From the NCBI GenBank assembly GCA_002633005.1, contig NMRA01000269.1, forward strand, positions 409,169 to 473,168: a stretch of 64,000 bases of DNA, given 5' to 3'. Source of the DNA: Phoronis australis (taxonomy: Eukaryota; Phoronida; Phoronidae). Position 1 is the first letter of the stretch. Every line of letters begins with the position of its first letter. This document shows, piece by piece, positions 12,941-25,156 of the stretch. The position numbers were made by a program, and so were the translations under genes. The notes under the pieces are model-generated. The model ran no database searches. It was not told where the DNA came from and saw nothing but the letters and a program-made list of their open reading frames with translations.

Positions 12941-14484
12941 TTTTATTGCTGTGAGGTCATCACTAATGTACTTAAGATCAGCATTCCTGATTAACAGGCT
13001 TCCTGAACACAGCGGTTCCTGACCACAGCGGTTCTTGTACAAGTCTGTTGAAGAGGAACAAGGTGCCGATCGGAACGAATTTCTCATGTGCTCGACTCAT
13101 GACTTGCTGTGCGTATGTCACAACCTCATGATGGATAGAAGTAATCCAACTTTTCCAAGAAGTCACACAACCTGGCAACTTGAGACAATCATCTTGAAAT
13201 GCTGGTTGCAGGTTTGTTGTTCACTTATCAACTTTCATTTCAAAAGAATGACTTTGAAGCGACTGTAGTCCATTCACTTCAAGGCAAGTCAGTGACATGT
13301 TTAGAACTGATTTGCATATAACCCAGTGACCCTCACTACCTTCAGAATTCTTGAGTAAACTAACAAAATAATGTCTGTGAGCATAACTTTTTGGAGTTGG
13401 TTAATTTTTTCAAACCAAACAATCTTCAAGTCTGCCAATGGTATCGATCACGGTGAAAAAGTGGGTGGGTGTGATCATAACGCGAGAACAAGACCCCACA
13501 TATCTACTTCAGCTGGATTAGCGTTTCAACGGAAAGATAAGAAATCAAGCCAGTCAAAAACGCATACCTCATTATCCAAGCCATTCATTGGAAAAGCACG
13601 GTAAAAAGGAAGAAAATCCATGTAAGAATCAATGTCGGAGACGTCATGACAACCACTAGAACAGATACCTAAAGAATAACATACCCCCTCCCCTCCTTAC
13701 GGACAGAATAACATACACCCCCCTCTCCTCCCTCGCTTATGCATCAATTCAACATTGTTCTATCAAGTGGTTGTAATTAGATTCTTACACTCAGTTCTTC
13801 TGGTTTAATTAACAGAACCGTATTCTTAAAAGAATAACGACACTCACAAACATATGTTAATCGTAGCGTCTAAAGAGTAGGCGAGTTCAATTCTGAGAAA
13901 CTGGTCAGCTTGGAAAATTAAGTAACGAAACCAAATTCCTTACAAAAATGATTTGTGGAAAAGGGCTTGATAGCCAGCTATATAATATCAAACAGCGCAA
14001 TACAGGAGATGATAGAAGAAAGATCGATAGGGTATCAGTTTCGCATAATCAGGTCACTGCTTATGTTCTCAGGATTTCTTTTGAATGCCCCAGTTGTCAA
14101 CTCCAATTCTTCACCACCAACAGAGCTAAAATGGGTGGGCCTTGTGCTAGTGCTAGATGGACACCTGATAGTGTTGTCACACTGGCCAAGAAACTAAATT
14201 ACACATTCCTTGATCCTAAAGGGGGGCTTGTAATAGGTTGCGCTTCATCAGGAATGTTCCTCATGTCAAAAATGATTTGAGCATTACTGGAAACGGCTTT
14301 CCTTCTTGCTGCATCTGACTTAAGGTTATGCGGACAAATCCTTACTTATAGCCAAACATCCACAAAACTTTTGGAAGAATGCCTGACAAATTTCATTTTT
14401 TACCCTGTATCAATCTATGGGAAACGTGACCATGTTAGTCTGGAAATTTTTAGCAAAAACGACAGATACAACATGAGCAAATTT

Positions 14485-14680
14485 CGCTTGATGTAAATAT
14501 TCAAGATGAAATCTCAAAAATGCTGTTAGCTTTCATTGTAATTTATAAGAGCCCTATTGTTGATAGCCTCAGGCGAAAAAGTGGAACGTTTTAATTGGAG
14601 AACATGGAATAAAGCATAATATCTGAGATATGACTTCCAAAGTTGGCCAAATTTGTATATTTTTATACCATCCTAAATAA
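14485..14680. repeat. ~270-bp dispersed repeat (family 4), partial copy
   Basis: Contains TTCAAGATGAAATCTCAAAA, GATAGCC...GCGAAAAAGTGGAA and CAAAGTTGGCCAAATTTG in the same order as 36057-36325. Confidence 0.65.
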
Positions 14681-15469
14681 CCATAAGTAGACTAGTAACA
14701 GCTCTTAAAAGAAACCAGGCACATTCCTGCAAGACTAATATATTGCTGGTAGATAAGAAAGAATAATAATTATTTGGCCCATATCCACTAACTTGTAAAA
14801 CACTTGACATACCAATAATTTCAAATCAGTTGATTATTGTTAAATGTCAAAAACTACAGAAAAGGCACATGCTCACAACAGGAACATCAAATTAGAAAAC
14901 CAAGACATCCCACAATACTCTCTCAGTGGTCTTAGCAATAAAATTCGAAAATATGGTTTCCAGGAGCCACTAACTAGAATGGGTAATTTGGCTCAGGTGG
15001 GTAGTAGGCTTATCCTGAAATACCACACCATCACTCCTATTCTTACGGTATCTACCCACGATGCAACAAGTGTAAAGCACTTGTCCTCATTCTTCAGATG
15101 CAAGTGAACTAGCCACTATCTGATATCTTAACTAATATGTAAGTAATCATAGTAGCGGAAGAACACTTGTAACGTAATCTGAGTTTCAATCCTGTCGCCA
15201 AAAATTGTCGTCAAGGGCAAATATCAGTCTCAGAGTGCTTCCAGTGCTACTTGGTTAATATTTGCATGACATTTTGAAAAGTGGGTCAGTCAAACAACAA
15301 ATATTTCCACCTCAACGACGACAGAGAATTCAATCCAGGGTGAGCTGATCTGGCTTTCTGGTAACAAGTGGATAATCATTGTCATATATGATTCCTTATC
15401 AAGCTGCATTACCTTGGTATCTGATTTCCAGCTGGATTTTGTGCATTAGCCACTTACAGAAGTTCTGGA

Positions 15470-15565
15470 TTCTGAGAACCAATTTGATGCCCGTTGTTCA
15501 GTAGAGAAACCTAGTTCTCAAAATGCGGGACCCCTATAAGTGACTGTTGACAAATTTAGAACGAG
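15470..15565. repeat. GAGAACCAGTTTGATGCC hairpin-type repeat, copy
   Basis: TTCTGAGAACCAATTTGATG, then CTAGTTCTCAAAATGCGGGA and CCCCTATAAGTGACTGTTG. The same order occurs at 20163-20240; a clean hairpin version is at 52681-52736. Confidence 0.6.
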
Positions 15566-15953
15566 AGTCACCACGAGAGCCATCAATTGTCCAACGTCCA
15601 ATACCAAAGATTTGAGGTATTTTTTACATGAATTTAAGGTCAACTATAGGACTTTTGCTTGACCCAATTTCAAATTGAGATGACCAAAATGGAATGAGTT
15701 TTTGTCATTGACGGACATTTGGTGACAGATATTTTTGCGTGAATCATTGTAACATCTTCCAGCACAACAGTGATAATTAGACAAGGAATTTATAACAAAA
15801 TGTGAAATTCCACAGCTCTACAGTCAACATTTGAACCTAAACATCTGAATCTAACAAGGGCCACAGATGGCGCTGAACATCATCCATAAAGCACTCTATA
15901 TCCATCACGTGATCTTGTGACATGGGAAAAGGACTACAAAATAAACTCGGGCG

Positions 15954-16100
15954 AGAGTTCAGTAACGCCGGGACCTCGCTAAAAAGCAAAACTTTGTGAG
16001 ATTTCACGAGAAATTGCTCCATATTTTAAAAGAGAATGTGTGATTTTGGCTACATTTTAGCGAGGTCTTAGCGTAGCTCCTAGCGTTGTTGATCTCTACT
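15954..16100. mobile_element. MITE family 2 (GACCTCGCTAAAA termini), copy 1
   Basis: Left end AGAGTTCAGTAACGCCGGGA then CCTCGCTAAAA; right end is the inverse TTTTAGCGAGGTCTTAGCG. The right arm carries an extra internal duplication of the GCTAGGAGC unit. Non-coding, about 147 bp. Confidence 0.78.
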
Positions 16101-16644
16101 CCTCAGGTATCCCACCACTTCGTCAACTGTTGAACAATCACTAGAGAAAGCACAGCAAAGGATGTTTATGTTTTCAATCAACCCCACAGAGTGAAGAAAA
16201 CCTGGCTGATTGCCCCAGGCTTGAAGTATTGGCCATGGCATTGATTTAAAACATTACCCAGTTATTGAGTATTTTCCACTTTGAGACCAGTTAAATCAAC
16301 ACAGAAACATGCCGCTCTCTATGTTGGGCGAGATCAACATGTCCATAGGTCAGAGCACAGAGTTGTGGAAGTCTAATATTAGTTTGTGCATGAACACAAG
16401 AGGATGATGGTGTTGGCGGTACTACAGGGGCAATACCTTTATTGATATTGACCACTTATCATTGTCGCGTATGGTTCCAAACAATTGAAGTAGTATACAA
16501 GATTTATTTCAGATATTATGTGCTGTTGTTTATCAACAGAATAAGAAATAATAGGGGACAGCATCTCCAATAAAAGGTCACTCACAATTATTGCAATTAA
16601 TAAAAGTATATAATAGGACTCAGGGAGAGGGGGAGGTGGACAAC

Positions 16645-16721
16645 TTTTGTTGCAAGTGTGCAGTTTTGTTGCAAGTGTGCAGTTTTGTTGCAAGTGTGCA
16701 GTTTTTTTTGCAAGTGTGCAG
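16645..16721. repeat. 19-bp minisatellite, four copies
   Basis: Unit TTTTGTTGCAAGTGTGCAG repeated four times; the last copy is 20 bp because of T-run slippage. Confidence 0.92.
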
Positions 16722-19700
16722 TTTTGATGACATCAAATGGCGATGTGACGAAACAAAAATTTAACCCTTTATTTAATGCCGTTTCACATTGGTGAAAATG
16801 ATGGAACTACCAACAGCACGTTGCCACGATTCTCCGACGGTAACACTTAGTTGCCCCAGTAATGCACGATACCTAGATACTCCATACATCCGCAAGAATA
16901 AAAATAATTTTTAACGTGTTCGGAGACGGAAGGTGGAAAAGGATACATTCTGAACTGTTATGAACATGGAGATAATTGCGAACGATCCTAGAGCCCGGCA
17001 AAGTTTCAAAACTTTCAAAACCTATTTTGGTACAACGGATGAATGAAAACCTTCATCTATATTCTGGACCAACTCTTAAACTTTCAATCCCCTTTGTAAA
17101 AACTGAGCGAAATTATTACAACTAGTTTGCGAATATCTCCCAGGTACATTACATTACAAGCACCAGTGGGAGTAGATAAAATTGCTAAGACTGAGGGCTG
17201 CAGAGATTTTCTATACCTCAGTGTCCCCAAGAAACCCCTTCATACAGCACTGGGTCATGATTGTGGACAGGATACACAATTGGATCTAGTACAATGCAAG
17301 ACAAAACTAGACAAAATATCACTTCCCCATCACGGCGGCTAATTCTTATAACAGAAAACAGTCTAGTAATAATTATTAAGGATTCAAAATTCTAATTACA
17401 GAATGGCTTGGCTACCATACTAACATTCCTGTAGCTTCCCCTTCCTTCTCCGTCATGAGAGAAGTCTGCTCTCATGATTAATTCGGCTTCCGCCCTGCCC
17501 TCATGACAGGGAATTCTGGGTCATTTTGTCTGAATACTTTTGGCTTGTGCTGTATTTCACAAGGACACGGGCACAGTTTTATTCATCACTATATACTGAA
17601 AGGATCAGAATGGCCACATGAAAGAACTACCAGCTACAAAAGATCAGCAGTTCTTAGAAAAATGATTAAAACGCCTACAGCTGATCACAACCAAGAATAG
17701 GGAGTCAAAAACAGTCTTTAGACCTCCACGAAGCTATTTTACTCAATTTCCTACAAACTGAAAACACAAAACCATTAGTAAACATGAAAAGACATTTCTA
17801 GGAAAATATCTGGTAGGGCAGACAAACAATGTCAGGAGGTTGCTAACTGTACTCCAGAAGCTTAGAATTACGAACAAACACCTCATGGGTTCAAATTTGT
17901 GTTGCTATCTTCACTTAGCATTCTTCGCAGAAGAGGTGGAAAGAGAAAATTCCTGCCACAAGTGGACTAAAGTGACAAACGACCAATCACAAAATTGGTG
18001 AGAAAGAAACAGTCGACTGCGACTTTTTATCAACATCAAAAACTTATGATAGAAAGTTCAACACATGCCTGGGTTACTGGGTATAATAAAATTGTTAGCG
18101 TGGGGATGAAACACCTGGTGATCAGCCCACCTGGAAAGCTGAACACGAAACTGACACAGACCTACTTCACTAATATTAGTCAAGTAGGAGTAACTCAGCA
18201 GGTCATGGATTTTAATTAACAGTGAATAGTGAGAGACCTGTTTAGAGTTTCATCTGCCAAGGAGGCTAGTGTGATCACTGCTTTGCTTTTCTCACAAGAA
18301 ACTAGATCTAAGGAATGGGAACGCACGCATCCACGCCTAATATACCTGCTCCCCTTCTATCTATTTACAAGAGAATGACAGACAGAGTACCAACAGTTTT
18401 TAACATCAGTGACACATGTTAGAAATAAATAAATACAATACAAGGTTGGCTCTGTATTCATACAATGGGTGGATGAGGCTAAATGGGGTAACAAACACAA
18501 TGGGAAAGCCACACATCTGAGGTTACGGTCTTTTGATAACATTCTGTTTAAAGGTCAGATGTTGATATCAAATCAAAATAGACCACAATGTTTGATAAAA
18601 ATGGTTTCACGTTACATAATTTAGGCAGACCAAGAATATAATATGCCCTTAGCTTTATTTACAAAATTTATATTGTGAAATTCAAATATCAGGTTTGAGT
18701 TCCACAAGGGAAAGCAGATAATGAGTGGAACAGTGTCTATGACATCGGAATGAAAACTGAGTTTCAAACCTAAACAAACCAACCCACAGAAGAGGAAGAC
18801 CTTTGCTTAATTAGACACCTCTATTTGGAATGAAGTTCATGTCTTGTCCACCTTCTCAATTTAGTTCTAAACCTCTGATCAGTGGTTAGGTTAGTAAACA
18901 CTAACAAATTATAAAAACGAATGAGCACCGAGACCCAGCATTAAGCAAATATATTCAAATTTATTCACTTCACAATTTTTTCTACCATAAATCAAATACG
19001 TTCTTTTCTGAATCAATGCACCTTAGCCCGTGTTCGGACACGCTCAGTACCATAATCATCAATTTTATAACTTAACTTCCTGATAAGTTTTGTCCCACTA
19101 CAGAACAAAAAAACATTGAAGAGGTTGCAGTTAATTTACCATCATCTTCAGGCCAACATGGTATTAGTTTGTGTTAGGCACTTCCCAGACATCTTTCTAT
19201 AAATACACACCTCCTGAAGAGATAAGTGCTTTATTATGACATCAAAACAGCCAAGGCTGAAGATAAAATATCCTCTTGTACCTATTCCACTCTAAAGTAG
19301 CCTTAGCCAAACACATTGATCATTTGGAAGCACAGGCGATGGGACTCTTGTATGGGAAATGGACCCTTGTGTCCCGTATTTTACGTCATCTTGAACACAA
19401 CCCTGGGAGAAAGATGGTGACAAATGACGATGGAGGTGATGTCACGCGACTGACTATAATTACAAGACGGTAATGATGTCATTATGTCACCAAAAAAACA
19501 CCGGGTGCATACTAAACTACCACAAGTTTCAAGAATATAGCTCAGTACGAATAACAAAAAGTGTTATTTACATTTGGGCCCTGTCATGGCAATCGGTTCC
19601 AGGCTTTTAACTACGAATTGTAACGCTAAATGGTCGTTGATTTCTCAAAGTAATGAAGTGCTTCCCATGATCCAGTATTCTCAAGGTTCTTGGTCAATCT

Positions 19701-20162
19701 GACCAGCTGGAAGCTCAAGCCCATGGGAGACCACTGGATAAAACAGATCTGCACGGTGATGCTAAATTAACAACAGACCACTACAAAACCAATGATGCCC
19801 ATCTCTTCAAGCTTTTTTTGCAGCAATGTGCCACTTGTTCAAATTTAATTTCGAAAAAGGAAAATGACACGAGCTAAGAAAGTTGGAAAGAGGTAGTTAA
19901 ATCATTGATGTACTTCACATATCTCACCTTTTCCTGAGTCCACCCCAGGGAAAAAAACAATTGAGGATCTGTGCACTGCTTTATGTTGGCCCTCTAACTA
20001 GGTTGGTCACAATCCTTGGGGGGGGGCATGTGAAACAGTTTGCACAAAATGGGATCAAAATTTCGAAACTAAAATTCCCAACTGACAAAAAAGCAGCAAA
20101 AATGTTCACCACCTAGTTTCAGCTTTTGAATGAAAAAGGGCAACGGTGACTTACAGGAGTCT
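16722..20162. other. No gene seen; one dispersed repeat at 17384-17551
   Basis: Sequence without convincing exons on either strand. Open frames at 17127, 17503, 17995 and 19276 lack splice sites and coding bias. Confidence 0.5.
17384..17551. repeat. Two-copy dispersed repeat, copy A
   Basis: AAAATTCTAATTACAGAATG, TTCCTTCTC, GGGAATTCTGGGTCATTTTG and TCTGAATACTTTTGGC match 59620-59786 in order. Confidence 0.55.
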
Positions 20163-20240
20163 CGCATTTTGAGAACCAGTTTGATGTCTGTTCTTCAAAG
20201 GAGAAAAATGTGGGACCCCTATAAGTGACTATCAAGTGAA
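20163..20240. repeat. GAGAACCAGTTTGATGCC hairpin-type repeat, copy
   Basis: TTTTGAGAACCAGTTTGATG followed by ATGTGGGACCCCTATAAGTG, as at 15470-15565. Part of the second arm has been lost. Confidence 0.6.
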
Positions 20241-20627
20241 AAAGAGTAAGATTCTCCAAGGCTATTAATTCCCAACAATTTAAATGTCAAGCAAACATCT
20301 CCACAATACGCCATGCTGAGTGCTATAGGTTGTCAAATGCAATCTCATAATTACTCAAACTGCTTTTCAATAGAGACTACAATGGTGATCCAGTAATACG
20401 GATAATTGTGACAGAGAAAGCCAAATGTTTAATACCACAGAGTAGTTCTAATTGTCCTTGGCCTTTAATTAAAGGGTCTATCTCAACACATACTGCAGTG
20501 GATGGTAAAACAAACACGCCTCGGAGAGATAAACAGCGAGGATCAATAGCTTTACGTGACTGTCGTTTGGGCAACGTATGCAGCCAACAGCAAACCGATT
20601 ACGCCTTCACGTTGGTTGCTACAAGAT

Positions 20628-20705
20628 TCGCCATTTCCAATATAGCGGTGACATAATGAAATGCGTCTTGCAGCTAGATGGTGATAGCGTCGTTGGTGGA
20701 CAGCA
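20628..20705. repeat. Conserved 78-bp block, copy B
   Basis: Partner of 9064-9141. Here the shared frame is part of a 120-codon plus-strand open frame (20578-20940) that continues with IRSRERRTPNIISKNIL. No splice sites, start context or homology were recognised. Confidence 0.55.
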
Positions 20706-20940
20706 TTTTGCTTTCCGGTACAGGGATTTATGCAGGGATTTCCCAATGTTTTTTGTGAAATGCTTTACGAACATCAGGTCACGCGAACGACGCACACCCA
20801 ATATTATTTCGAAAAATATTTTGGCCCTAACTTATTCGCACGAGGCTACTTGGAGGGAGTTTCTTGCCTCACCTAATTCTACTCGAGACAGTTTTGCACT
20901 TAGGAAAACATCACTGCTAAGACCTATCATTAATTCTTGA

Positions 20941-23900
20941 GATACACACCTTTTCAATATGTATATTCACCACTTAAATCATCCATTCACCTGTATGGGG
21001 TACCTCAGGCTGTTGTTACTTAAATATGTGGTGAAAGGGTGACCTGGACAAGTGTCCGTCACAAAAGAGTGCTTCACCACTCACGGGTAAAGTACTCTTA
21101 TATTGGAACAAGATAAAACAACCAGCGGTACAAATTCTCCAGTTTACGAAAGTGGAAAATTAATTATTTACCACATGATCAGAGCTCATACCGAACTTAA
21201 GAAACAGGCAATATTGGCCGTCTCAAATTCAAGAATTAATGACAACCTGTCATTTTCCTGGACGTTACCCTCATTCTAATTCACATTTACGCACTATGAG
21301 AACGCATGAAAAGGTAGTGTGGGTGGGTATTGTTGATGACTTCATGAACTGCCAAGCAAGAAATCGTTTTTAACACAAATGCGGTACTGTGCCCAATCTA
21401 TTGAGTTAGATTCTGTAACAAAACCAAGACAATTTTACTTGTTAGTAAGTCACTGAGTCCCAACATAAACCTAACCACCTATTCATCCTCTCTGTGAAAA
21501 GGAAACTGAAAACCAATATCAAAATCTCTCTGCATCAAAACCTGGGGACATAAGGTATTGTGCTGTGGGAAGACATGGGTAACCACAAGGAAATATGTCA
21601 AGTTGTTTAGTCCACAGTCATGCTCCATCACATGTACAAGTTTGCAGAGTAAATAAATACAACCTGCCATAATACACCTACATAGGAAGGGCCATGTTGC
21701 TCTGTGTCTTTCACCAATTATCAGTTTGTTTATCACATATGCTTGTTGTGTTTCACTTAGGTTGTGAGGGTCCGGGGAGAGTGGGGGCTGGGGGGTTGTG
21801 GGTGTGGGAGGTAGGCTAACACACCAAAACTGCCACTGATCTCCACCACGGACAATAACACTCCCCTCATTTCAGAGCTTCAGAATTACTTCTCCAGAAA
21901 ATTGCAGAATGAAAAGAACGCAAGACCAGCATTTATATCAAGGTGAAGTCACAATCAGATTTGTTGTGAACCTGAGAAAAGACCCCTGCAATCTCAATTG
22001 TGGTTCATCTTGAGCGATTACTCGCTCGCTTTCCTCAAATAGTACTTTTTAACCACAAAAACATATGCTTTAACTGTTCAAATTAAGTTTTAATGCAGGG
22101 AGCTTTGCAAGTTCGTGAATCCGAGACCGGAGACGCGAAGTAGCAAGCAGAGGGAGGCCAGGAGAACACGTAGCCACTACAACCTACATAGGATTTTTTG
22201 GGGTTTTTTTTATAACCAAACGGCCTCCTTTTTGAGCACCCAGAGTGAATTTATGGCAGTAGACGTGTTGTCTGATGGCGGTCTTCGCAAGATTTTTCGG
22301 CATCAAATCCATCCATGGTAACTACGTGGGAACTGAGAACTACGTGGCAGATTGTAAGAAGTAGTCTGAGGTCTGAGGACAACCAAAGCTCCAGACAGTC
22401 TCCCCAGATCTGTCAGCAACAACTCAATCAAACAATACAGTTCCCAGCACAAACACCCCAGCTCATAAACCAGGAGATCTGTCTACAGTCTATAATCAAA
22501 CTACCATACATCATGGATTAGTTTACTATATGACCTCAATATCTCCCTCAGGCCAAAGAAATGCTGACATTGGAATGAGCATGGATTTTCAGTCACCAAT
22601 TAAAAGCCTTGCTTAAGCAACTGTTCCCACACAAACCTCACCACACAGTCTCCTAAAGTCTGCTGTTCCCAATAGTGGACAAACAATAATAATTTACAAC
22701 CTCAAGGAAAATCCGTGGAATGTTAAAAACGTTATGATACTAAATTTGAAAACTCAATTTAAACATCTGTATCAAATTACACATCCAGAACCAAATACTA
22801 CTGTTATAGTATGGTGAATAATTTGCAAATAATTTGATTATAATGCTATGTATATGTCAATGGAAAATGGGGATCACACACTGTGAATCAGTTACATAAT
22901 ATTACGTAAGTGAATCTAGCTTCTAGCTGAGTAAAATAGCACTGAAGAATAGTAAAAAACAACTGCAATTTGGGGGAAAACAATTGCATGAAACTGAATG
23001 GCAAACAAAACATATTTCAACAAAAACATAACAAAAACACGAAATAAATTCGAAAATGTGTCAATCACCATGAATATCACACAGTTACAAATCCTGAGAC
23101 ATATTGACCACTCCAACTGGTGACCACTTACCCGCCAAGACGGAATAAAAAATAGGCCGTGTGATACAGCCATCATCATCCGCTGGTGGTCTAAGGTGGT
23201 TAATTAATCCAACAAATGTTCCACGTAAAGTGCCGACAGAATTCCATTATGTTTTCCAGCAATAATCCACACAGCCAGGTTCCAGCCCTCCACTAGTACA
23301 AATGTGATCAAACTGTGACATTGCTTAGAATTTGGATTAGACCACTCCAATGTAGGGGTGATAAGGAATTGGGGCGATCCTATTACTTCGAAAAGGGTAG
23401 GCAAAAGACGGATATCGGAGAACTGCAGTTAAAAAATCAGAAGTGAATTTACGTTTCACACGCTAGTGCTATTGTAAGAAAAATAATATCGGCATATGGG
23501 AACTGAATAGTTACATTATTTCCAACAAATATAAACACAGAGCATATTTTGTAAAAGGTATCTGTGACAAGTTCGTATTTCAAGTAGAACACAAATTAGT
23601 TCACATTAAAATCCTATATTTAGTGCAGTATAAAAACAATTGAAATCGAGTATGAAAACAATGTAAGCTACTGAATGAAATACATTCAAATCGCCAAGTA
23701 TTTTTAGAAAGTAATTAAAAACAAGCCGTCGACGTAAATTGAGTACTCGGGAGAAATCATCTCTCCCGCTACCAGCTATTTTATCAAAGTGATTGCGTGA
23801 ACAACAGTTGTGATACCCTTGTGTTTTTCACTCTAGCAACAGGAAATTCGCTTTGAGATCGTAATGGGGTATCAGGAAATCGAACCGATCAGACAGAAGG

Positions 23901-25098
23901 CTATTATATAAAGTCTGACGGTCTCAGGCAACAAACGTAAATCGTTGGAGAATTGAGATGACAAAAAGCCATGGCTACGCGAACAACCAACCTGTGTCAG
24001 ATGATCTAGACCAAGACAGTGGTACACCATGATGAAAGGCAGTAATCGCACAAAATAACCATGCCATTTGATACAATGAACAATAACATTGCCTCTTCTG
24101 GATTGGATTTATGCGGGTACCATTGTAATAAGCACAGCCTTAGGATCATAGTATCAGCTTATGTATACCCAGGTCAGGTAGAGAAAATGATCACAGAGGC
24201 GTGGTTGACCTACAACTTCAAAACCAGAACAGAAATGGAATTTAAAGATGGAATTTAAATAATTTACCATGTTTGGTTAATGGACATTTGTAACTAAGAC
24301 CAATAACAGATGGGTCACTGGTTCTTTGGGTGCTCAACAATTCATGCAACAGTTTAAGGTAGGGATCATTTTAGAAAAACATGACCTTCAGGGCCTCAAA
24401 TCTATGGGCACATTTGAAGGACCTATGAGTCATTTTAGTACTGTCTGTCCTGTTTTGATTTGAGCGTTTCGGTGGGGCAGCTTTTTAACAAATGGGATTC
24501 TGTCAGCTACCTGAGTACTTTACGAGATTAGTCATCAGTCTAAACTGCATTTCCATTTACTAACTAAATAAACCAATCAAAATTTGGGATCTGTATTATC
24601 CCAATAAGCCAGACCCCATGTTGTCAACATCCGTGTTTTGGTAACTCACATTAGTTTACCTCAGCTGCTCGCATTGAGGTAATGTCAAAATATGAATGCA
24701 AAGTGCAGGCCTATTGATCAAGAAAAAAACAGGCGTAATCACGCCATAATTTCAATGGGGATATTTAGTCTGAGTTAAGCAATCATAGTGCATCAATGAA
24801 ACTTTTTATGGATATGTACCAATGATAAGGGCAGAGTTCTTAAAATGGGGGCAAGCATTGAACCACCTTAATATTTAGACACGCTCGAGGATAAAATCGG
24901 ACAGTTTTAAGCAGCACAAGTACATTTAACGGGCATTCATCGTTGTTCTGCACCAGTCAACATAATTCACCTGGCAACAGGTCCATCGATGTTATTCCCA
25001 AGTGAAAATTGGAGGTAATAATACCGTATAGTTTACTGAGAAAAACATCTGCATTGGAAAACGAATTTTTGAGATTTTGAATTTCACCAAAACTTCAC
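20941..25098. other. No gene seen
   Basis: Long AT-rich stretch. A perfect donor-like GTAAGTGG on the minus strand at about 23127-23134 follows an open frame (PPADDDGCITRPIFYSVLA), but there is no credible acceptor upstream. G-rich run at 21776-21808. Confidence 0.5.
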
Positions 25099-25156
25099 TG
25101 GGGTCGGTGTGTGTGTAAATTATTCATTGGGGTCGGTGCGTCTGTAAATTATTCAT
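25099..25156. repeat. 29-bp tandem duplication
   Basis: TGGGGTCGGTGTGTGTGTAA plus ATTATTCAT is followed directly by a second copy with two substitutions. Confidence 0.85.

Larger units (their letters stand above)
12941..15953. other. No gene seen
   Basis: AT-rich sequence. Items noted are a short imperfect duplication of AGAATAACATACxCCCCTC at about 13674-13730, part of the ~270-bp repeat at 14485-14680, and a hairpin-type repeat at 15470-15560. Overlapping plus frames at 13948-14280 show no coding bias. Confidence 0.5.

Noticed and set aside
13948-14280. 110-codon plus frame with Cys-rich CPSCQLQF
   Set aside because: No zinc-binding partner cysteines in spacing, no splice sites, and a second overlapping frame is equally open.
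23116-23190. Minus-strand open frame PPADDDGCITRPIFYSVLA before a perfect GTAAGTGG donor
   Set aside because: Considered as the missing AFF acidic exon, but there is no pyrimidine tract or credible acceptor and the residues do not match the family.
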